A stretch of 64,000 nucleotides of DNA from positions 41,611,172-41,675,171 of the forward strand of contig NC_058339.1 of NCBI RefSeq assembly GCF_905475395.1, in the 5' to 3' direction. Below, piece after piece: positions 39,119 to 52,209 of the stretch; within the stretch, counting starts at the first letter, position 1, and every line of letters begins with the position of its first letter. The notes beneath the pieces are model-generated. The model worked only from the letters and a program-made list of their open reading frames with translations, was not told the origin of the DNA and made no database searches. A program made the translations under genes and the position numbers. Origin of the DNA: Chrysoperla carnea. Lineage: Eukaryota > Arthropoda > Insecta > Neuroptera > Chrysopidae.

Positions 39119-39263
39119 AAAAGAATAAAACAAGTCCAGTAGTTTACATAGTGACTTTAACAGTCCGTGCCTTTTATTGGGAATATTTGAGCCGGTCAAA
39201 AATTTCATGAATCCCGACTTTTAAAGTCGCTATGTAAACTACTGAACCAGTTTTTATTCTTTC
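39119..39263. mobile_element. Foldback element with 42-bp arms
   Basis: Arms 39119-39160 and 39221-39263 are inverted repeats (AGTAGTTTACATAGTGACTT against AAGTCGCTATGTAAACTACT). The centre is about 60 bp and there is no coding frame. MITE-like, superfamily unknown. Confidence 0.6.
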
Positions 39264-39785
39264 CAATTTTTATGTACCACAGTCGAGTATTTTGATTTAT
39301 TAAATTAATTTTTTTTATTTCATACATAATAAAAAAAGGTTGTGTTAATCAATGGTTGTATATCCATTAACTTTTATTAAAATGTTACATAAAAGATTAA
39401 ACTTCAGAATTAATGTTTATTAGAAAAGTGTTTGTTTTTATTTTTATAAATTAATAATAATAGTTTTGACTTTATTACAAACGGAAGATATAATTTATAT
39501 TCCTTTATTGCAGAGATAACAAATATATATGTAAGTATATATCCAGTTTATATAAACTGGAATTTAATATACTTAGGTACATACTATATGTATGTAGACT
39601 TCTTTAATAGCACGCGTTATTACTTACCTACTCAATGTAATAAGAAAGGTGCATAACGTTTAGGTTCAGGTCTGTTTTTATAGCCAAAGCAAAGAATGTA
39701 AAACAAGGTTCTTCAATAAGTTGCTTACACAACCTGGGAAGAGCCTGATTCGACAACAGCGAAAAATATTTTTTAAATATTCATA

Positions 39786-40185
39786 AAATAAAAGTCTTTA
39801 TTAAAATCTGGATGTTCTGTCCTGGGACGGGACACACTTAGACCATAGGATCCGTTGTGTTACCGAAAAAGGGTTGGCCTATCCCAAGGCACTACTTCAT
39901 AAACCATTTGTAGCTGTTTAAGAACAGCAGGAGAGCTTTGACGTCGACAGACTTTAGGCCGGAGAGGTCGTCAAATAGAGGCTGGCTCAAGTAAGTACAT
40001 TTCCTCATGGCAAGAGTTGGGCAGTGACAGAAAAGATGAGACATTGTCTTCTCCTCTTCACCACTGTGACAGCTCTTGCAGTAGTCGTGATACACTGCCA
40101 GGCCGCAACTTTGCGAATACCACCACAAGTACGTTCCTCCCTCCATCTAAGATTGGCCTTTTCTAAGATATCCTGTTTGAGGAAT
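39786..40185 (-). mobile_element. 3' end of a Jockey-type non-LTR retrotransposon
   Basis: The minus strand encodes the C-terminal tail of a LINE ORF2. It has an RNase-H-proximal piece (ILEKANLRWREERTC, about 40145-40190), then in another frame CKSCHSGEEEKTMSHLFCHCP, a zinc-knuckle-like C-C-H-C arrangement, and FDDLSGLKSV...ILFLNS-type end, with stop at about 39892. An internal stretch between the two pieces seems deleted. The 3' UTR (GGTAACACAACGGATCC, GTCTAAGTGTGTCC) matches the tail of the SINE at 60519-60785. It is 5'-truncated, as usual for a LINE copy. Confidence 0.75.
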
Positions 40186-40407
40186 TGTAATAGTAAAGAT
40201 ATGAAATAAAAATTCAAATTATTTAATATGAGCTTTTATTTTCATTATGTATGGTTTTTTTTCCTAAGCAAATTTTAAACAAAAGTAAAAACTTGATTAC
40301 AAAATAAAAAAATTTCAAAAAACATAGCTCCAAAAATACTTTCAAAGAACATTTTTATGGTTATAATAAATTATTTTCAGAATAAAATTTTAATTGGAAA
40401 ATTTTGT

Positions 40408-40447
40408 TGATCTTCTTGATACTATTTTGATCTTCTTGATACTATCG
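40408..40447 (+). repeat. 20-bp tandem repeat, two units
   Basis: TTGATCTTCTTGATACTAT occurs twice in succession. Confidence 0.8.
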
Positions 40448-41028
40448 GATAGGGCTAGAACGAAATTAAGATAAATCTACTTTTTGAAGCTATTTACAAA
40501 TTAAAATGTAAAATAATTTTTTTTTTCTCTTTTGGATTGAAAATCAATTTATTTTAATCTATTGGAGGGTTTGGAGAGCAAAGTGAGGTTGTTAGTCGAA
40601 TATTCTTTCGAATTATTAAAGCCTATAATAACACAGAATCGAACATAATGAAAACTCTGAAGTGTTAGGATATAAAACATGTATTGGATGAAACTAACGG
40701 ATACGTTAAAAATTTCTACGGCATCCTAATATACCACACGAGAAATATAATAACAAGACGTTACAATATATAAATGTATTTTTATAGGTATTATCTCATT
40801 ACAATTGAATTGCTTCAAGTTAGCACTCTAAATTCGAGTTTGCGGATAATTTCTTTAATTAATTTTATATACTTACATTATGTATGATTAATCTACATGA
40901 ATCAACAATTAATTACTCACAGTTTCATAAAAATTTGGTTTTTGTGGCTACTTCAAAATTAAATCACAAATCGAAATGTAGACAAATGAAAAAAGATTTT
41001 GTTTCGCCCATAAAGAAATCAAATATAA

Positions 41029-41556
41029 CAAGTGAAAACAAACAATTGACTGAGTTAATTGTTGAAATACCGTGCATAGTCAGTGTTGATTTCTTTATCA
41101 CATTACACATACAAACATGTGACACATACATAACTGTTAATCAAATATAGTACATATTATAAAATTTCCGCCTAATTAGCGCCCTCACGGGTAAACAGTG
41201 ATGTTTACGAAAAAATGTTTCAAACAAAAGTTGTTTTATTTTTGATAAGGAACATTTTTTACACTTAAACTTTTGTTCTATCTCTAACGGTTTACAAGAT
41301 GGGTCCTACGGACCCAAGACCCAATTGACCTATGATGCTCATTTACGAACTTGACCTCTCTTTTTACGTCCTGAGTACGCTGTAAAAATTTCAGCTCGAT
41401 ATCTTTTTTCATTTTTGAGTTATCGTGTCCACAGACGGGCGGACGGACGGACGCCTATGACAAAATTTTTTTCCTAGCATCATTATTTTTAAGCGTTACA
41501 AACTTGGGACTAAACTTAATATACTATGTATATTTCATATATACATGGTATAAAAA
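41029..41556 (-). mobile_element. CACTTGT-family repeat, near full-length copy
   Basis: In minus orientation it runs from TATACCATGTATATATG at 41556 to ...CAATTGTTTGTTTTCACTTGT at 41029, about 528 bp. Order of blocks: TTTAGTCCCAAGTTTGTAACGC, a GTCCGTCCG run, GATAACTCAAAAATG, CGTACTCAGGACGTAAAAAG, GGACCCATCTTGTAAACCG, AACTTTTGTTTGAAACATT and the terminal hairpin. No coding frame. It has no terminal inverted repeats and no evident poly-A, so the class is open. Confidence 0.75.
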
Positions 41557-41702
41557 GTATTGTGAAAATTTATATTAAGGAATTAATACTACGCTTTTCG
41601 AAAATTTGAGGGGTCAATAACATTTTACCAAAGTGAGTGTCAGAGTCAAGACCAAGAGTGTTAACTAGAGTGATAGAGTGTTAACTTCATACGGTTATTA
41701 TA

Positions 41703-42124
41703 CAGTGCAACCTTAATATAACGAACCTCAATATAACGAATTCCTCGATTTAACAAATTTTTCGCAATCCCCTTGAATTGTCCATAAGAGTCAATATAAA
41801 ATATACCTCTACATTACGAATATTTTTTGCGAACAGCCTCTTTATAACGAATTTTCAACTACATAAAAAATTTAAATACCTTTAAATAACGAAATTCGTC
41901 AATTCAAAACCTTTATATAACGTATAAAGTCCCACCAATATATGACAGTTAGTATACTCCATAGTATGTAATTCATGTCGCGAGAGGTTCCGACACTTTT
42001 TACCTCTTTATAACGAATTTTAGACCAACTTAACCTCAATATAACAAACCTCAGTTTAACGAATTACTTGATATAACGAATATTTACTGGTTCCCTTCAG
42101 ATTCGTTATATCGAGGTTGCACTG
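41703..42124. mobile_element. pogo/Tigger-like non-autonomous DNA transposon
   Basis: Ends CAGTGCAACCT and AGGTTGCACTG are inverted repeats flanked by TA on both sides (41701-41702 and 42125-42126), the target duplication expected of the Tc1/mariner/pogo group. ATATAACGAA-type repeats occur many times inside, in both senses, as in pogo-like elements. It is 422 bp long with no transposase frame. Confidence 0.85.
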
Positions 42125-42734
42125 TATTATGAAACGGAATATTTCTGAAAATGTTTCTCTTATATTTTCATTTTTTATTTTATTAATAGTTAATTTTAAA
42201 CATTCTAAAAAATGTATGAAGCTTTTGTTTATATATACATTAAAAGCTCATTTATTTGGTTACCGTCATACAGAGGACGTTGAATTCATCTATTTTATTT
42301 TCTTCTTGCTACATTGTAGTTCCTAGAGAAATAACATTTATTTTAATCATCATTAGAGCTCTAGATATTTCTTTAGAGTTTATTTAATATCTACTGCACT
42401 GAATATAAAATTAAAAAACTCCAGCTACTTTTTTTAAATTTCTTTTATATAAGAATGTGTCTATGTATATCGATTAAAAAATATTCAACATCAGTATCAG
42501 CTAGCGATTCTGAGTTGATCTCTAAAGCTACTAGTTAAGTATATAAGTCCACTGACTTGTTAAAGCTTTCCAAACATTGAGTGATCGGTCTGCGAACCCA
42601 TCTAGCTAACTCGTCAGTCTGACTTATTGCATAAACAAATATTATAACAACTATCTGTCATACGTTATTAGCCAGTCAACTCAGTTTTAAATATTTAACA
42701 AGCAAAATTTACTTGTAGCGCCCTTGAAACTGAA

Positions 42735-42815
42735 CCGATTTTCTTGACAGACAGACACACATAGCGGTCAAACTTTTAACAAACCTCTTTTTGATTCGAG
42801 GGTTAAAAATAGATC
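42735..42815 (-). repeat. Fragment of AACTCCCGAA/GACCGCTATGT repeat family
   Basis: Reads in minus sense TTAACCCTCGAATCAAAAAG...AAAAGTTTGACCGCTATG then (TGTC)n. The same order is in plus sense at 55980-56075. Confidence 0.5.
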
Positions 42816-43663
42816 GTTATTCCAACTACTAATAAACTTATTTATATACGGCATAGTAAACAACTATAGTAAACAAATAAGACATATTACAGTCAGCTTC
42901 GAGAAATCTCGGTTTATCACACTAATCCGTCGGAAATGTCGGTCAATGAGTGGAGGCCCTTACTAAATCCTGCAATTTATAGTTTACCAATGTTAATTAT
43001 CAGCTACTGGTGATGGTGTTTGGCCAATTAGCACTGATCTGTTCTGACTACTTTTGTGCATACACAATAAGAGTAATTACGATTAGCTAATTCATACTGA
43101 TAATGCCTAGGTAAATTTATTTCGAAATATCCTATAGATCTGATTTATTATCTTTGAAAATATTTATACTGATCACAGTGATATTGAATTTGAACCAAAG
43201 ATTTGGACTAGAACTTTTCTATGTGATTCTTAATAACTTGAAGTTTTCCTGATTCTTTGTTTCACACTTCTTCCTTAATTTTAAAGAGCGATCATACACA
43301 CTTGGTAAATTTTCTGTTCCCTTAGAAGCAGAATCTAGAATGTGAGGCACCATCCAAGTGTATTACTATCTAACGGTCTATCAACTTATTTTATTGAAAG
43401 TCACATAAATATACTGTCTTAAAAATTTTTATGTAAATATACTTTGTTAAATATTTTATATTATGTAGGTATTATTTGTGTGACAAGATGAGAGAGAGAG
43501 TTTGTCTTAGGGGACTTAAAATATTTATAACAAAAACAAACAACAATAAAGTTTTTCGCTATTCATTTTATGAATATATTTTTAAGAAAAACTTTAATAA
43601 AAAAATAATAAGTTTATAATTTGAATATTCTTTGCAAATTCAAATTTGGCTGTACTATACATA

Positions 43664-44331
43664 CAGTGTGTCGCATTTAAGATGAAGACACCTTCATATT
43701 TTGGTTATTTATAGAAATATCAATTTGAAATTTTGTACAGTCATACAGGGTGATGGGTCACGTGTTTTAAAGATACTTAACCGAAATCAGCTGAACTTTA
43801 AACTCAGCCTAGTACAAATTGACAAATAGGGACGATTCTTAATATTTTGCCTAGCGATAGAGATGGTTAGAGATATCGAAAAAAAAGAATAAGTTGTCTA
43901 GAATATTTTTATATACCCAATTACCGATTTTCATGATATAATTCGCATTTTCAATTTTTTCACTATTTTGGTCCACAGTCATAATTATTACAAGTTTATT
44001 GAAATATTTGAATACATAAAACAATTATATTATCAATTTGCACAGTTTTTTTACATTCCATAACACATTAGTTATGAAATTAAAAAAAAAACGTTTATAA
44101 CTAGTATGCTATAGAATGTAAAAACTGGACAAATTGATAATTTAATAATGATATGTATTCAAATATTTCAATAAAATTGTAATAGTTTTGAGTAAAGACC
44201 AAAATAATGATTCGATTAAGTATCTTAAAACATGTCACCCATCATAGCGTATGACTATGCAAAATTACAAATCGATATTCCTATAAATAACGAAAATATG
44301 AGGACCTCTTCATCTTAAATGCGACTCACTG
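43664..44331. mobile_element. TA-flanked foldback transposon with nested inverted repeats
   Basis: Outer ends CAGTGTGTCGCATTTAAG and CTTAAATGCGACTCACTG are inverted, flanked by TA on each side. Arms extend about 130 bp (43664-43800 and 44200-44331), and an inner inverted pair (about 43970-44062 and 44105-44210) continues the foldback. 668 bp, no transposase. TA flanks suggest Tc1/mariner-type mobilisation. Confidence 0.8.
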
Positions 44332-46020
44332 TAGATTGGCATAGGTGAAAGATTATACTTAACAGAGATTTTACGACAAACTTTTAATATGAAAAAAAAA
44401 CTATTTTTGTTCCCTGTGTAGTTCGTCTGACCCTTTACCTCTAGTTAGGAGCTCTTTACCTTGAGTTGGGAGTAAGTCGTAGAAGATGATTTATGCTATG
44501 ATCAGTTTGATCTATTGTACTTTCTTCACTTCAAAGCTGCTTCAAAGCCCAAAACTTAAAAAAAACTTTAGGATAATCTTGGGCGACATATCATTTATTT
44601 TACTTGAGTACAGATCACCTCATCACAAGCCCTAGTGACAACATAACAACAATAATAGTTTGTGTGTTTAGTAGGAGAAGCAATACATTCCTGGGCGACT
44701 ATTGAACCATAGGAGTCCGGCAATGTACTTTTCCTACGAAAAGTGTATACGCTATTTTTTCTGAAATTGTTAAAAATACCGACTTTCAATTCGTGTCTTG
44801 AACCCAGAAAGCCTGCTTGGTATTTTAAATGGTTTCCAGCACTGAAACAAATAACAGTACATGAAAGTAAATTTTCCCGTACTAAATTCATTTTCTGGCG
44901 TCAAAACTCAACCTGAAAGTCACTACTGTTTTTACTAACTCAGAAAAAAAGATATATCCTCTCAATCCAAACTTATTTTCCTTATATGAGAAGTGTATAA
45001 AGCTGGTGTGGCACAGTAAAAACGGCTCATAATGGAACAATCGTAAAATTTGTATTTTATTCCATAAAAATTCCAAAATCAATGTACACATCTTGAAATA
45101 AGGTACAAATATTATGATTGTGCCATTGTGCACCACGTTCCACTATGTTCCATCTCCCCATACTCTACACTTAAGTATTGCGAGTAAATAGCCTATCAGA
45201 TCGAAATAAAGTCGATTGTCCTCATTAAATGCAAGCAAGACGGGGTTTTAGAGAACATCGTTAGCCTATGGTTGAGGAAGGCTAAGTAGGTGTCATGGAG
45301 GAACAGAATAGTGTATTGTGATATTTGTACAGTTGGAATTATCCAACTAACAGGTGGGCCGCTGTTAGCTAATCGATATAACAACTGATTTAAGATCCTA
45401 CTCATTTTTCCAAATTTGTTACTAATAAAAAGTAGACGTAGTATAAATATCTGAATAAATCTTAATACTATTGCCTAGCGCTTTCATTTTCTTCGATTTA
45501 ATCCCCTCGCATAAAATTTAGTTTTCGAGTAACGGTATATTTTTTGTTAGTAGATTAAAAATATAGAAAATTTGTGTGTAGTATTCCCCCTCAATCGCGT
45601 CAAGTCGTGATAATATGACAAAAGCAGTATTTTATACTTACTTGTGGTGGTTTGGTTATAGGATTATAGGATTTGAACTTTAGTTCTCACAAAATACTTG
45701 TACTATTATTATATGGAGACTTTGTGTACCCTTGTATTCAAATTAACACAATAGTTAAATTTATTTATGTGCTCAACTTAAAATAAATTAGAATCGAATA
45801 AATCTTTTAGCTTTCGGATAGAAAATTATAGATTTCATCTCGAAAATCGATAATTTTATGATATCTTTAGACATCTATAGCAATGTACTTATTGGCAGAC
45901 AGCATAGTAGGTGGAGGGGACAGCTAAATCGACCGCAGTGCTGTTATTTTATAAATTTTACCATAAATCATGCATTTCATTTTAAATATGACTATTTTCA
46001 ATGTAAAACATATATACAAT
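44332..46020. other. Intergenic, no supported gene
   Basis: Two overlapping minus-strand frames (44595-44891 and 44888-45136) are open but match nothing I recognise and lack splice or promoter support. They may be remnants of a transposon. Confidence 0.35.
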
Positions 46021-46118
46021 ATGTAGACTTGTATGTCCATCCATACAATTATATTAATAAAGTATTGTGTTGTTACTATGGTAACTCCCTGAAATAAAAC
46101 TCATGCACGGAGCGAATA
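46021..46118 (-). repeat. ATTCGCTCCGTG-family end fragment
   Basis: In minus sense it begins ATTCGCTCCGTGCATGAG and continues GTTACCATAGTAAC...TGTATGGATGGA. It is the same fragment as 54761-54854. Confidence 0.7.
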
Positions 46119-46565
46119 TCATAAAAAATAGATGTATGTGTGGGCGTGTGTCTGCCTAAAAAAATTTGTATGGGTTCGATCATTTCCGACCGATTTAAAT
46201 GTGCATTATCTAAACTAGAATTTAACTGTAAAATTTTTTAGCCAGTTTTGCTTAGCCAGAAAGTTGCTGGCTTGGGTCTTAAAATACTATTCACAATGAC
46301 TTGTTAAAATATACGTCATTATAAAATTATCATTTAAAATGTGTTAAACTATTTGGCATTGTTAATTTATTTTTGCATTAATTTTCAGATTATATTGAAA
46401 TAATCTGAAAAAAATAAAAGCTTTTCAGTTTCAATGTAGCATTAAGCTCGAAATATTATTCGCTAACTTAAAAACATGCTAGTACCGTAAAATAGTTTTT
46501 GTGGTATTAAGTATACTAAGTTTAAATTCATATAAAAATCTGGAACGGAAGAACTATTGTTTATA

Positions 46566-47287
46566 TGAAAAAAACATTCAAACAAAAGTTGTTTATCAAT
46601 ATGAAATAAACATTTTTTGTAGTTCAAAATTTTCTGTATGTATTCGACTCGAACTTTCTAGCATGTATAGAACTGAAAAACGAAATTTTGAGTGATTGCA
46701 ATAAAAAAGTCGAAGTTTTTCCGTAAGTTTTAAGCAACTTCGAGTCGAATACATAAAATAAAGAAAATTTTGCATTCGACGCGGAATTTCTTGAAATTTA
46801 TGCGAAAAATAGGAAAACATCAATTTTTTCATTGCAATCAATCGGAAAAACCCCCCAAAATTATGTTTCTTCGTTCTACTACTTTTTGGTAAGTATTCTG
46901 TAATGCGGAGCCAAGCCGAACATTTTTACGGAATATTTTTTACATTTAAAATTTTGTTGTATCTTTAACGGTTTACAAGATGGGTCCCACGGACCCAAGA
47001 TCCAATTGACCTATGTTGCTCATTTACGAACTAGATCTCACTTTTTATGTCCTGAGCACGCTATAAAAATTTCAGCTTGATATGTTTCATTTTTAGTTAT
47101 GGTGCAGTCAGACAGACAGACAGACAGACAGACAGGCAGACGAACAGACTAAAGGACAGCCGGAAATAGATTTCATGAACATCTATACCAAATTTTGTTC
47201 GTAGCATCAATATTTTTAAGCGTTACAAACTTGGGACTAAACTTAGTACACCTTGATATATTTCATATATGTACATGGTATAAAAAT
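46566..47287 (-). repeat. CACTTGT-family repeat with an inserted foldback
   Basis: The family blocks at 46935-47287 (GGTTTACAAGATGGGTCC, a (CAGA)n run, TTTTTAAGCGTTACAAACTTG and CATGGTATAAAAA) are joined to AACATTCAAACAAAAGTTG at 46566. Between them is a segment with its own inverted repeat (GTATTCGACTCGAACTT at about 46639 against AACTTCGAGTCGAATAC at 46736), which looks like an insertion. Confidence 0.6.
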
Positions 47288-49935
47288 GGGTCACTTTCTG
47301 CGAATTCCTACTACTCTGTAAATAATGATTTTCATCTTGAATTCAGTTTCTCAGTTGGAATAAAGCATTGGTTACAGAATCATAATTTCTTAATCAATGG
47401 TAACCTGAGGTAGAATACATAATTTATCTACTTAAAAATACGTACACTATAAAAACTGCCTAATTGAATTTCTGAGAAACACTTTTAAGGTAAAGGAATA
47501 AAATCAAAATGCAAACCGGATTAATTATCATACTTATGAGTCTGAATATGCATGCGGGTATAATATTACCTATCTATACAGAGCGTACAATAAGTAGGTA
47601 CCGGACTCGGTGAATTCTCTCAGACCGAAATTAAAAAATTACTGTCACAAAATTAGATTTTAAAATACAAATTTAATGATGACCTTGACTTAGCATATGA
47701 CTTTATAACAAGGTCATTTTGAAATTTAACTCATATTGGAACTATGTTCCTTATCCACGTTACCTTGTTTGCTGGTTGGGATGTAAAGCCAAATAGTGCC
47801 AAAAAAAAAAACCACATGAAAAACCGAGCATTTTCATGGACAACTAAAACTTTTTAAAGCGATTCAGCTTGCCATGAAGTTTGAGAATACGCAAAAATAT
47901 TTTTATAATTTGTCAATTAGCATTTTTATCATATTTTAGATTTTTTCATTTAAAAAATTGTGGAAGTGAGTTATCAGTGAAAGTGAGTTATTAGAAGTTA
48001 AAGATAATAGAGATAATTTAAAGTAAATACAAGGAAATTTTATGTTATGTCATAATAAATATCCTGATCAAACCAAATGTAGATACGCACATATTAGGTT
48101 GGCCACTAAATCAGAAGTATGTCTTTTTTAAACTAAAACTACAGTCAATTTATACAGTAAAAAGTAAAAGTAGCTAAAAGAATGCTCAAAGAATGCCCTC
48201 TTGAAGTTTGAATAGTTTTGGAATTCGGGGCTAAAATAATGGACTCCTTTTTGAAAATTTCAATTTGGCTACTGAAATAATTTGCATGTTCATATTCAAA
48301 ATCAAGGTCATGATTAAGTTTGTTAAAACCGACCAATTTTTGTAAAAGGTTTTCTGTTCCGAGAAAATTGACAGGTTTCCTACTTATTGGACACTCTGTG
48401 TGTAAGAAATAAAGTAATGCACATTGCAATTTGCAATCGTCTACATTATTCGAATACCAATTAGCATAATGAGTCATACTTCTAATATTGTTGAGCTACA
48501 TATTTGAAATACGCATATATTTACTATGTTATTTGCTTATTCATTTATAATTATGAATAAATATGGCCACATTTTAATGACTTACTTCATGTTCCCTTCT
48601 CAAACAATTACTCAACGCTATCCAGTCGAATTCAACAAGCTGACACATAGAAGTCGAGGAACATGAATATGACTGTCTGGTTACTTGCAGCAATTCGTTA
48701 GTATAAAAGGTGTATATAAAAGTTGTTTCTGCTACAACTAAAATGTATATATGAATAGAGTGTTCATGATTTCGGAAAAATATCTTAGAATACGTCTGTT
48801 GATAAGGTAATCATTTTACACAGACAAAAGAATATTTTTTTGATTATTTTACACAGACAAAAACTTTTTAATACAACTGCCTAAAAGATTAACTTTACCT
48901 GCTTTCTCCATTGGCATGAATAAAATGTAGAGATAAAGCATCTGTTTTAAGTTTGACTAAAAACTTTTAGATTTGATTCCAATTTTTCCAATTCAGTTAT
49001 ACCCTTTCACACTCCTTTCATTCAAGTTTATCTCGAGAAAATATTGCATTCTTACAGGAATATTTTCATTGAAAAATTAAAAAATGCTGACACAAATGCA
49101 TCACCCACGTGGCGACGTTTTTTCTTAAAAATTTTTGGGTGGATAGCTGCATGAGTTACTTTTTATTCTGAAAAATGATGAATTGAATTAATAAAATTGA
49201 ACTATTGAACGTGCAGTGAGTTATTGTCATTGAATTGAAACGATAAAACGGAATTTTAGACAGCGTCAACCTAACTGCAAAAGTATAATAAACAAATATT
49301 GATTTGATATTGATACTGGATCTTAGGAACATGCCAGGGAATTTATAAATAAATGAGTTCGTCCAGAAACGGACACAAAGCTGACGAACACAAGAATCAC
49401 TTATCTTTTGAAAGTACCTTTTGCGAACTGTAAGCTAGTCCTTAATTAAACCCTCTTAAAAAGACACATTATCATTGGAATACAATGAATGTTTTACGAG
49501 AGTATTATCTCACTGCACAGGGCTTTCGTAAGCAATAACGATGCAGCTATTGCGTGGCCCAAACTAGAAGAAGAACCAAGATTGACCTTGTTTCTAACTG
49601 ATCTGTTCTTGTCATGAGAATATTTACATGATAATAATATCTTGGATCAGCAAATATTTAATGACTTGCTCAATTTTATGTTCGGTGGCGTTAAAGCTTT
49701 CATGTTTGTTATTAAACAGTTACAAATTGTTCCTAGATTAGTGACTGGAGTAGGATCCTTTTTAGATACCACAACGGATCATATATGTGTCTCATTCTGG
49801 AACAGCCTCAAAAACCTAACCTATCGGACAGTGTTATTTAAATCTAATATACTGCTGGAGTAATAATTGAGCTTCCCAACATAATTATTAGTCTGATGAC
49901 GAGAATGATATCTAACAAATCCTTACTTCTTTATT
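47288..49935. other. Intergenic, no supported gene
   Basis: AT-rich, with scattered frames. The longest, minus 48145-48477 (110 codons), has no recognisable motif, and its codons do not look different from chance. Confidence 0.4.
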
Positions 49936-50150
49936 TATATTATAGTAGCTCTACCTATTTCTCTGTCTGTCTGTTACGCAAACACGCCTAAACACCTTGA
50001 ACCGATTTAAATGAAATTTGGTACAGAGATAGTCCATAGTCTGAGAAAGAATATAGCCTAGTTTATAATGTGAAAAAGGACACACAATAATCTTTGTATT
50101 TAAAATTGAAGTTTCCTAGCAAAGTGGGCAGTTTACAGCTAGTCTTTATA
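49936..50150 (+). repeat. RTE-like retroelement 3' fragment
   Basis: Holds CTGTCTGTCTGTTACGC, AACACCTTGAACCGATTTAAATGAAATTTGG and TACAGAGATAGTCC-type blocks in the order I recall from insect RTE-type LINE 3' regions. No coding frame. From memory of the family, not a search. Confidence 0.4.
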
Positions 50151-50779
50151 GAAATGTGTAATTCTTCTAGCTAATTTCCTAGACAAGAATTTATAATTCT
50201 CAGAAGTTTATAGTGCATTGTATTCTGAATATAAAAATACATACACACATACATACATCACAACATATAATGAAGTGTATATCGACGAACACACATCTTT
50301 GTGGTATGTGACTGACTGACTGACTGTGTATTTTAAAACTAAAGTAGTGGGGGTTCAGTTAAAAAAAAAGAAGTGAAACAACATTGTGGATTGACTGTGC
50401 ACTGTGTTGTGTGTATTTTACGTAGATTTGATGTTGTTTGGATGTGTATGCTGTTGCAAGAAGAGTGTGTGCCCGTGTTTGTTGCTTGGCGTTATTTTGT
50501 GCTATTGTAGTTTATAGTCTTTCTTTCAACTTCGTTCGTTATTGCACAGCAAAACACTCACAACATATTCAAATGAGTTTTGATTTTTATCATACCTACA
50601 ATATTTTTTGTAGAAACAATCGAAAGTAAAATTCTTTACAAATAAAATTTAGAAGAAAATCATCTCTTAATCGTTTTATAGTGTATAATTTTGATGCAGC
50701 AGTGAGAATACTACACATACATGTATCGTACTAAAGGGAGGCAGGCTATATGTGCAATCAATAACCTCCCCAGCATCCC

Positions 50780-51116
50780 AGTCAGTTCAATGCGCATAGT
50801 AACTACTATAAGGGTGTTTTTCGCCAGTGGTTGTTGGTGTAGTTCAGTTCGTTTATGTGACGCTTGTACCAGATGAAATACTGGAGTATTGGCGTTAGCG
50901 TCGTGATAATAGTAACCAAATTTATTATTAAAGAACCCGGGAGTTTCATATAGTGTTTTTTACTCTCGTAGTGTTTGAGATTACAACGATAATATCCTCG
51001 TGTTTTCAGTGTTGACGAAAATGATTTGAATTTTCACAAAACGATGTTCGTCGATTTTGAATTTTTTGTTCACTTTATTTAAAAATCAAAAACTAATTTG
51101 ATTGTTTGTATTGGTA
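50780..51116 (+). other. Possible non-coding first exon of a gene to the right
   Basis: A stretch with more GC and CpG than its surroundings contains two arthropod TCAGTTC initiators (about 50783 and 50845). It ends at a strong donor, ATTG|GTAAGTTT, at about 51116. It has no long open frame, as expected of a 5' UTR exon. No matching acceptor with a coding exon is seen before 64000, so the gene body would lie to the right. Confidence 0.3.
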
Positions 51117-52205
51117 AGTTTATTTTTAGAATATTTTTTATAAATTTTCGTTCAAGGTGTAATGTAATTTTAGGAGTTAAAAAACAGTTAAAAATTATGT
51201 TTTTCTATTTTTAAACATTAATGATTTTATTATGTATTAATATGAACTTTTTTCGCGTACATCGTTTTCTGTGTGATCATTAATGTTACTATAGAAAAAT
51301 AAGGCGTGGAAATTGTTATAACATTTGACATTTATATGTCTCTTGGGCATATATGTGGGAAAACGCCGGTATTACCGGTGTACTTTGTGATTGTCAGATT
51401 TATTGAACTCTTATTACCTTTTGATTCCTACTAATTACATTATTATTAATTTATCACAATAGAAAATAAAAATTACTTTTTGTTTTTTGACCATGAAACT
51501 AAGTCGTGGTTGATTGTGTGAAATGACCCTTAATTTGCTTCATGTCATGTGTTGTTGTTGTTGTGAAATAAATATTTATTTTATTGCATTTGTAATATTA
51601 TCAAATTTTGACAAGGAATTTTAAAAACAAAAATATAAATTATTTTTGCTAATGTTTTGCTAATTAGGTTAAATTTTGTTTATCAACATGTAATAAAATA
51701 TACTTAATATTTAGTGGTACCTGGGTGCACTTGCTGCATGCCAGTTCAATTTACTGATAAACGAATTATTAGTTTTCTGATAGAAAGTTATTGCTTTCAT
51801 CCCGAAAAGTGAAATCGTAAATTTTATGATATATTGTATGTTTCGAGGTGTTAAAAATGGCAAGAATATTAAATGTAGACAGTGTGTGACTCAGCGTGGC
51901 GCAAGTTTATTTAGTTTGTTTTAACCAGAATATTTCGAGTTATTCAGATTTTTTAATGCAAATACGATATAGGCTAGAAATCCATGCGTAGGCGAACAGT
52001 ACCACCAAATGCTAATTTCTTGGGGTAATCACAAAATATTTAATTTCTGAGTTATTTATAATAATAAGTGCTGAAGGAAGTCTTATTATTGCCATTGGGC
52101 AATTTTTTTTTGTCAAATATTTATCGAGATATTTGTATTTTAGGGAAGAAACGTAAAAATTTTTACTATCTACATTTTTATACTCTGTATATATTACATA
52201 TAATA
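51117..52205. other. AT-rich, no feature seen
   Basis: If the exon call at 50780-51116 is right, this is the start of its first intron. Confidence 0.35.
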
Positions 52206-52209
52206 AGTA

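Noticed and set aside
44595-45136. Two overlapping minus-strand frames as a gene
   Set aside because: No domain recognised, frames overlap out of phase, and no regulatory context.
48145-48477. Minus-strand open frame of 110 codons
   Set aside because: No recognisable motif, no splice or promoter context; length is within chance for this composition.
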